23,838 nt of DNA from CAZOWW01 sp964583765 (GTDB lineage: Bacteria; Actinomycetota; Actinomycetes; Actinomycetales; Kineosporiaceae): assembly GCA_964583765.1 (NCBI GenBank), contig CAZOWW010000094.1, positions 1 to 23,838 on the forward strand, read 5' to 3'. Positions 21,646 to 23,838 of this stretch are shown piece by piece. Position numbers and translations under genes: made by a program. Below the pieces are notes generated by a model. It was not told the origin of the DNA, did no database searches, and was given only the letters and a program-made list of their open reading frames with translations. Within the stretch, counting starts at the first letter, position 1; every line of letters starts with the position of its first letter.

Positions 21646-21782
21646 CGCCAGCGCCCACCGTTTCCCCAGCGTGGGGCGCCCTGGACCTGCCGGCCCTGGA
21701 CCACGTACCTGCCGCGATCGGTGGCGAACACGGCCGGACATCCCGTCTGACCGGACTCCGTGCCCAGCATGGTCAACCTCAT
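21600..21782 (-). CDS. Small actinobacterial hypothetical protein, probably truncated or frameshifted
   Basis: A 60-aa ORF from ATG 21782 with a G-rich ribosome site (GGGGGT, 21787-21792). The segment GTESGQTGCPAVFATDRGRY followed by VVQGRQV resembles a short actinobacterial family with S-P-T-L-Y-A-T-D-R-x-T-Y-V-V-Q-G-W. After VVQGRQV the match stops, while the next frame reads PHAGETVGAGVTLTSVG and a stop, recalling the family's L-P-x-G-E-T-x-V-x-V-P ending. A frameshift with some deletion is likely. Its 3' part overlaps the VapC remnant on the other strand. No function is known. Confidence 0.4.
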   Translation of the reverse strand: MRLTMLGTESGQTGCPAVFATDRGRYVVQGRQVQGAPRWGNGGRWRHVDVGRLTGRRARR

Positions 21783-21991
21783 CGCTGACCCCCAATCGTG
21801 AAGTTCGCAGGATTTCTCCCCTGAGCGGCGGGGGCGTCCAGAGGGGCCGTTCCGGGGCTGGGAACCGCTGCCTGAGGTCGGCCCACGGCCGGAGGCCGGG
21901 GCCACACCTCCGATGGTCGCTGGGTCCAGCCCCGGAGGCCCGCGGCGTCCAACGGCCGTACTGTCGAATCCCCGACCGAGGAGGAGTGCTG

Positions 21992-22555
21992 ATGCGCGCC
22001 GTGACCTACTCGATGGGCGTCTCCCTGGACGGCTACATCGTCGGACCGGACGGCGGCTTCAACTGGACGGAGCCCGACGAGGAGGTCTTCGGTTTCGCCA
22101 CCGACCAGATCCGCGAGGTCGGCGTCCACCTGATGGGACGACGGCTGTACGAGACGATGTTGTACTGGGAGACCGCCGACCAGGACCCCTCGCTCGACGA
22201 GTCCATGCACGTGTGGACCGCACTCTGGAAGCCGCTCCCCAAGGTGGTCTTCTCCCGCACGCTGTCCGCGGTGCAGGGCAATGCCCGCCTGGCCTCGGGC
22301 AGCCTGGCACAGGAGATCGAACGGCTGCGGGCCGAGCCGGAGGCGGGCGACATCGCGATCGGCGGTGCGACTCTCGCCGCCGAGGCCGCCGCGCTGGGTC
22401 TGATCGACGAGTACCGGCCCAAGGTCTACCCGGTGCTGGTCGGCGGGGGCATTCCCTTCTTCCCCCGGCACGAGCACCGCGTGGATCTCGAACTCGTCGA
22501 GACCCGCACCTTCCGCTCGAAGGTCGTCTACCTCCGCTACCGCGTGCAGCACTGA
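21992..22555 (+). CDS. Dihydrofolate reductase-fold protein (RibD C-terminal family)
   Basis: A 187-aa NADPH-dependent reductase of the RibD-C/DHFR superfamily. Marks are the N-terminal MRAVTYSMGVSLDGYIVGPD, HLMGRRLYETMLYWE (the G-R-x-x-Y-E-x-M motif), KPLPKVVFSRTL, GDIAIGGATLAAEAAALGLI (nucleotide-binding G-G) and EYRPKVYPVLVGGGIPFFP. Stand-alone members of this group are common in actinomycetes and their substrates are mostly unknown; they are neither the folate enzyme nor part of riboflavin synthesis. ATG 21992 has the strong site GAGGAGGAG (21979-21987). A TACTGT at 21959-21964 could be its -10, but no -35 is evident. It stands alone, convergent with the flavodoxin-fold gene. Confidence 0.9.
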   Translation: MRAVTYSMGVSLDGYIVGPDGGFNWTEPDEEVFGFATDQIREVGVHLMGRRLYETMLYWETADQDPSLDESMHVWTALWKPLPKVVFSRTLSAVQGNARLASGSLAQEIERLRAEPEAGDIAIGGATLAAEAAALGLIDEYRPKVYPVLVGGGIPFFPRHEHRVDLELVETRTFRSKVVYLRYRVQH

Positions 22556-22575
22556 CCGAACCGCGTGACACCAGC

Positions 22576-22605
22576 CCTCAGGCGACCGCCGTTCGCCGGC
22601 TGAGG
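22576..22605. terminator. Hairpin between convergent genes
   Basis: CCTCA/TGAGG and GGCGA/TCGCC form a 10-bp stem with a 3-nt bulge and a 7-nt loop, located 20 nt after the RibD-C stop and 34 nt before the stop of the minus-strand gene. It may terminate transcription from both sides. Confidence 0.45.
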
Positions 22606-22639
22606 ATCATGCCGGAGGTCTGCCTGCGGTCCCGCAGAG

Positions 22640-23838
22640 CTAGACGACAAGCTCAGGGTCGCCCTTCGGACGCGACCTTGCCGTCCGATAGGGGCGGTGC
22701 CGGATACGGCGTGCCACCCGGTAGTGGTGGGCCTGATGCAGCCACGACAACCCGCCGACCGTGATGTACAGGAACCGCGGGATCGGCGATCGGGCGATCA
22801 GCTCCTGCGCCGCGGCGGGAACCGGTCGACCCTCGGAGAGTGCGTCGGCGGTCAGAACGACGGCGCGACGCAGCTGTGCGGTCATCTGGCCGCCCTGGTC
22901 CAACGGACGGCGGTTGATCAGCCCTTCCCCTGCGCCGACGGCCAGTCCCCCGGCCCACGCCATCCCGCTCCGGCGGGCGAAGGTCGCGCAGATCTGCAGG
23001 GCGGAGGCGTTGTGGTGAGCCTCGGGGAACCCGCAGTTGAGCAGGGCCACCAGACGAGGGCCCGGCCGCCCGGTGTCGGAGTCGGTCGCGGTGCCGGCCA
23101 TGGTCTCGGCTGCGGCGGCGCGACGGGCATGGAGGCGTTCCAGGGCGGCAGTCACCGGGGCGGGGAGGCTGTCGACGTACAGCGGTGTGGCGAGCACGAC
23201 GAGATCGGCGGCGTCCACGGTTTCCATGACCTCGTCGCGGCGGTGGGAGGACCCGAACGTCGTGTGGATCTGCACCTCCTGCACCGTTGCGCCCCGCTCG
23301 GCCAGCCGGTCGGTGAGGTACGTGCCGAGGAAGTGCGAGTTGCTGGTTCGCGCGCGAGGACTGCCCACGAGCAGGACGACCTTGCGTGGCGCCGGGCCGG
23401 CGTCGTCCGCCAGGTCGGGGGCGGGCATCGCGACGGCCCGGGCGGGACCGGCCGGTGTCTGGTCCCCCACCCAGTGGGCGGCGCGGGCGAGCAGTTCGGC
23501 GTCGTCCGGGTCACCGACCACGACATGACTAGCGGAACGGACCGAGTGCATGTTGAGGGCCACCCGGGAGGACAGCTGCCGGAACGCCGCCGCCGCCTGG
23601 TCGTCCGGCGCGGACAGCCAACCGACGCTCACCAGATCCGGGTAGCGGCGGTAGCGGCGCCGGTGATGGGTCTCACCGCCGATGGAGAGGAAGAACGGGG
23701 AGATGTTCTGGATGAAGTGGTCCATCGCTCCCTTGAGCACCGAGCTGTACCCACCGAAGGTCACCGGGGAGAGCAGCACCACGCGCTCGCCGGCCACGAG
23801 CTGCTCGGCGACCAGACGATTGTCGTCGTCGACGTTGC
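22640..23838 (-). CDS. NAD(P)H-dependent FMN reductase / flavodoxin-fold protein (5' end outside the window)
   Basis: The frame is open to the window edge, so the start is not seen; an internal GTG at 23797 is unlikely to be it, since NVDDDNRLVAEQL precedes it in frame. The product seems to contain two flavodoxin-like units. The first, incomplete at its N-terminus, has VVLLSPVTFGGYSSVLKGAM and DHFIQNISPFF, as in flavodoxin-fold reductases. The second is a full domain: KVVLLVGSPRARTSNSHFLG (FMN phosphate loop), ADLVVLATPLYVDSLPAPVT, LVALLNCGFPEAHHNASALQ and MAWAGGLAVGAGEGL. A basic C-terminal tail of about 35 residues (RVARRIRHRPYRTARSRPKG) ends the protein. Possible roles are flavin or quinone reduction; the substrate cannot be told. 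Confidence 0.85.
   Translation of the reverse strand, partial: NVDDDNRLVAEQLVAGERVVLLSPVTFGGYSSVLKGAMDHFIQNISPFFLSIGGETHHRRRYRRYPDLVSVGWLSAPDDQAAAAFRQLSSRVALNMHSVRSASHVVVGDPDDAELLARAAHWVGDQTPAGPARAVAMPAPDLADDAGPAPRKVVLLVGSPRARTSNSHFLGTYLTDRLAERGATVQEVQIHTTFGSSHRRDEVMETVDAADLVVLATPLYVDSLPAPVTAALERLHARRAAAAETMAGTATDSDTGRPGPRLVALLNCGFPEAHHNASALQICATFARRSGMAWAGGLAVGAGEGLINRRPLDQGGQMTAQLRRAVVLTADALSEGRPVPAAAQELIARSPIPRFLYITVGGLSWLHQAHHYRVARRIRHRPYRTARSRPKGDPELVV

Noticed and set aside
21600..21660. WRHVDVGRL on the minus strand, resembling the sulfur leader-peptide motif
   Set aside because: There is no nearby start codon with a ribosome site and no Cys before the stop; it lies at the end of the degraded small ORF, and the resemblance is likely chance.
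1..23838. CRISPR arrays, tRNA/rRNA genes, insertion sequences, prophage or integrase genes
   Set aside because: No regularly spaced repeats with spacers, no cloverleaf-like sequence and no transposase or integrase motifs were seen in any frame.

Overview
The window is high-GC, densely coded DNA with strong G/C bias at third codon positions, GTG starts, TANNNT-type -10 boxes and the short actinobacterial leader peptides that carry an R-H-[IV]-D-[LF]-L motif. All of this fits an actinomycete (Actinomycetota); I cannot name the genus. The unifying theme is organic sulfur and cysteine metabolism.

Layout. 1-123 (-): start of an ArsR-type regulator. 288-2041 (+): a CurA-like NADPH-dependent enone/quinone reductase and a SAM-dependent methyltransferase, divergent from the regulator, with two inverted repeats between them. 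2120-2959 (-): a long, enterobacterial-type serine acetyltransferase (cysE), probably leaderless. 3008-3434 (+): a DUF4395-like membrane protein broken by one frameshift. 3539-5793 (+): a promoter, a 23-aa leader peptide, a region with mutually exclusive hairpins, a flavin reductase and SsuD alkanesulfonate monooxygenase. 5830-16700 (+): a second promoter, a 22-aa leader peptide ending in a Cys-Thr-Cys-Ala-Cys run, a long untranslated leader, an FAD/NAD(P)-binding protein fused to a GNAT acetyltransferase, two LLM flavin monooxygenases, a polar amino acid ABC transporter (permease, ATPase, lipoprotein), a strong hairpin, an orphan winged-helix regulator and an M20 metallo-deacylase/peptidase. 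16960-21166 (-), converging on it: a class III aminotransferase, a glutathionyl-hydroquinone-reductase-like GST, and a GNAT protein fused to a second GST-like domain whose catalytic Cys position is Ser. 21167-21991: a gene-poor stretch with a small conserved-looking ORF and a VapC (PIN) toxin remnant. 21992-22555 (+): a RibD-C/DHFR-like reductase. 22640-23838 (-): a flavodoxin-fold NAD(P)H-dependent reductase running off the window.

How the genes may work together. N-acetyltransferase + flavin monooxygenases + polar amino acid ABC importer + M20 deacylase is the gene set of the Bacillus subtilis yxe/ytm operons, where an S-substituted cysteine is imported, N-acetylated, oxidatively cleaved at the C-S bond and deacetylated to cysteine. 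Here the set sits behind a cysteine-rich leader peptide, as expected for expression when cysteine is scarce. Next to it lie a GST-like oxidoreductase, a GNAT-GST fusion and a transaminase, so the whole 6-21 kb block is best read as a candidate salvage and detoxification island for thiol adducts. The SsuD unit and cysE provide two other routes to cysteine sulfur. The substrate is not visible from sequence.
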